DNA of 13,517 nucleotides from NCBI GenBank assembly GCA_019119745.1, contig DWWI01000037.1, forward strand, positions 1 to 13,517. The letters run 5' to 3'. The notes beneath the pieces were generated by a model. It was not told the origin of the DNA. It did no database searches and saw only the letters and a program-made list of their open reading frames with translations. The first letter of the stretch is position 1. Every line of letters starts with the position of its first letter. This DNA comes from Candidatus Mediterraneibacter gallistercoris. GTDB lineage: Bacteria; Bacillota_A; Clostridia; Lachnospirales; Lachnospiraceae. A program made the translations under genes and the position numbers. Below are positions 13,381 through 13,517 of this stretch, piece by piece.

Positions 13381-13517
13381 ATGTTCAGCAAAAGATTTGA
13401 GAAAGAAACATTTAAAGAAACCGTAAAGGAGAATATTAAGACACTGTACAGAAAAACCATCGAGGAGGCGACCCCTCAGCAGATTTTTCAGGCTGTATCT
13501 TATGCTGTCAAAGACGT
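13381..13517 (+). CDS. glgP: Glycogen/starch phosphorylase, N-terminal fragment (3' end outside window)
   Basis: Opens with ATG 13381, 4 nt after the ileS stop, and runs off the window after 45 codons. The segment LYRKTIEEATPQQIFQAVSYAVKD matches the N-terminal region of GT35 alpha-glucan phosphorylases, which release glucose-1-phosphate from glycogen using a pyridoxal-phosphate cofactor. The catalytic parts are outside the window. Its ribosome binding site (AAGGAAGG) lies inside the last ileS codons, so translation may be coupled and the gene may be read from the ileS promoter. A separate promoter in the 4-nt gap is not possible, but one inside ileS cannot be ruled out. Confidence 0.8.
   Translation, partial: MFSKRFEKETFKETVKENIKTLYRKTIEEATPQQIFQAVSYAVKD

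Noticed and set aside
1..13517. CRISPR arrays, tRNA or rRNA genes, insertion-sequence transposases, prophage genes
   Set aside because: No regularly spaced repeats, no cloverleaf or rRNA signatures, and no transposase or integrase motifs in any frame.

Overview
The window looks like a stretch of a Clostridia chromosome, most likely Lachnospiraceae. Supporting signs are moderate GC, AGGAGG-type ribosome binding sites, clean TTGACA/TATAAT-like promoters, a T-box leader in front of ileS, a HelD-type RNA polymerase recycling ATPase, and a glycogen phosphorylase N-terminus of the kind seen in gut Clostridia. I did not try to name a species.

Layout. (1) 2-667: the 3' end of a GH32 sucrose/sucrose-6-phosphate hydrolase and its terminator. 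(2) 715-2233: a membrane-anchored D-Ala-D-Ala carboxypeptidase (S11 PBP) with its own promoter and a very basic C-terminal tail. It converges on (3) 3670-2235 (minus): an ArsR-family metal sensor followed by an AraC-family regulator. (4) 3871-6156 (plus, divergent from arsR): a 72-aa stand-alone HMA metal-binding protein and a P1B-type Zn/Cd/Pb ATPase that lacks its own HMA domain. Two mirror-image promoters overlap between the two metal operons. A 21-nt operator-like motif beside them recurs upstream of the ATPase, so the ArsR protein probably controls both sites. (5) 6158-6236: a perfect 39-bp-arm palindrome between convergent genes. (6) 9235-6248 (minus): HelD fused in frame to what looks like the N-terminal beta-sandwich of a GH31 glycosidase, with no GH31 catalytic barrel. 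(7) 9352-9635: a compact candidate type I toxin-antitoxin module built like the Fst/par locus. It has a 32-aa membrane peptide gene (minus), a convergent ~70-nt antisense RNA (plus), a shared bidirectional terminator, and two direct repeats that give antisense complementarity over the toxin start codon. (8) 9656-13376: ileS with a promoter, an isoleucine T-box with an AUC specifier, and then an unusual ~137-nt self-complementary element before the start codon. (9) 13381 to the end: the start of a glycogen phosphorylase.

The metal genes form one functional unit: sensor, extra regulator, soluble HMA protein and efflux pump. The other genes are independent single-gene units. The items most worth following up are the Fst/par-like module, the HelD-GH31N fusion, the structured insert in the ileS leader and the long palindrome.
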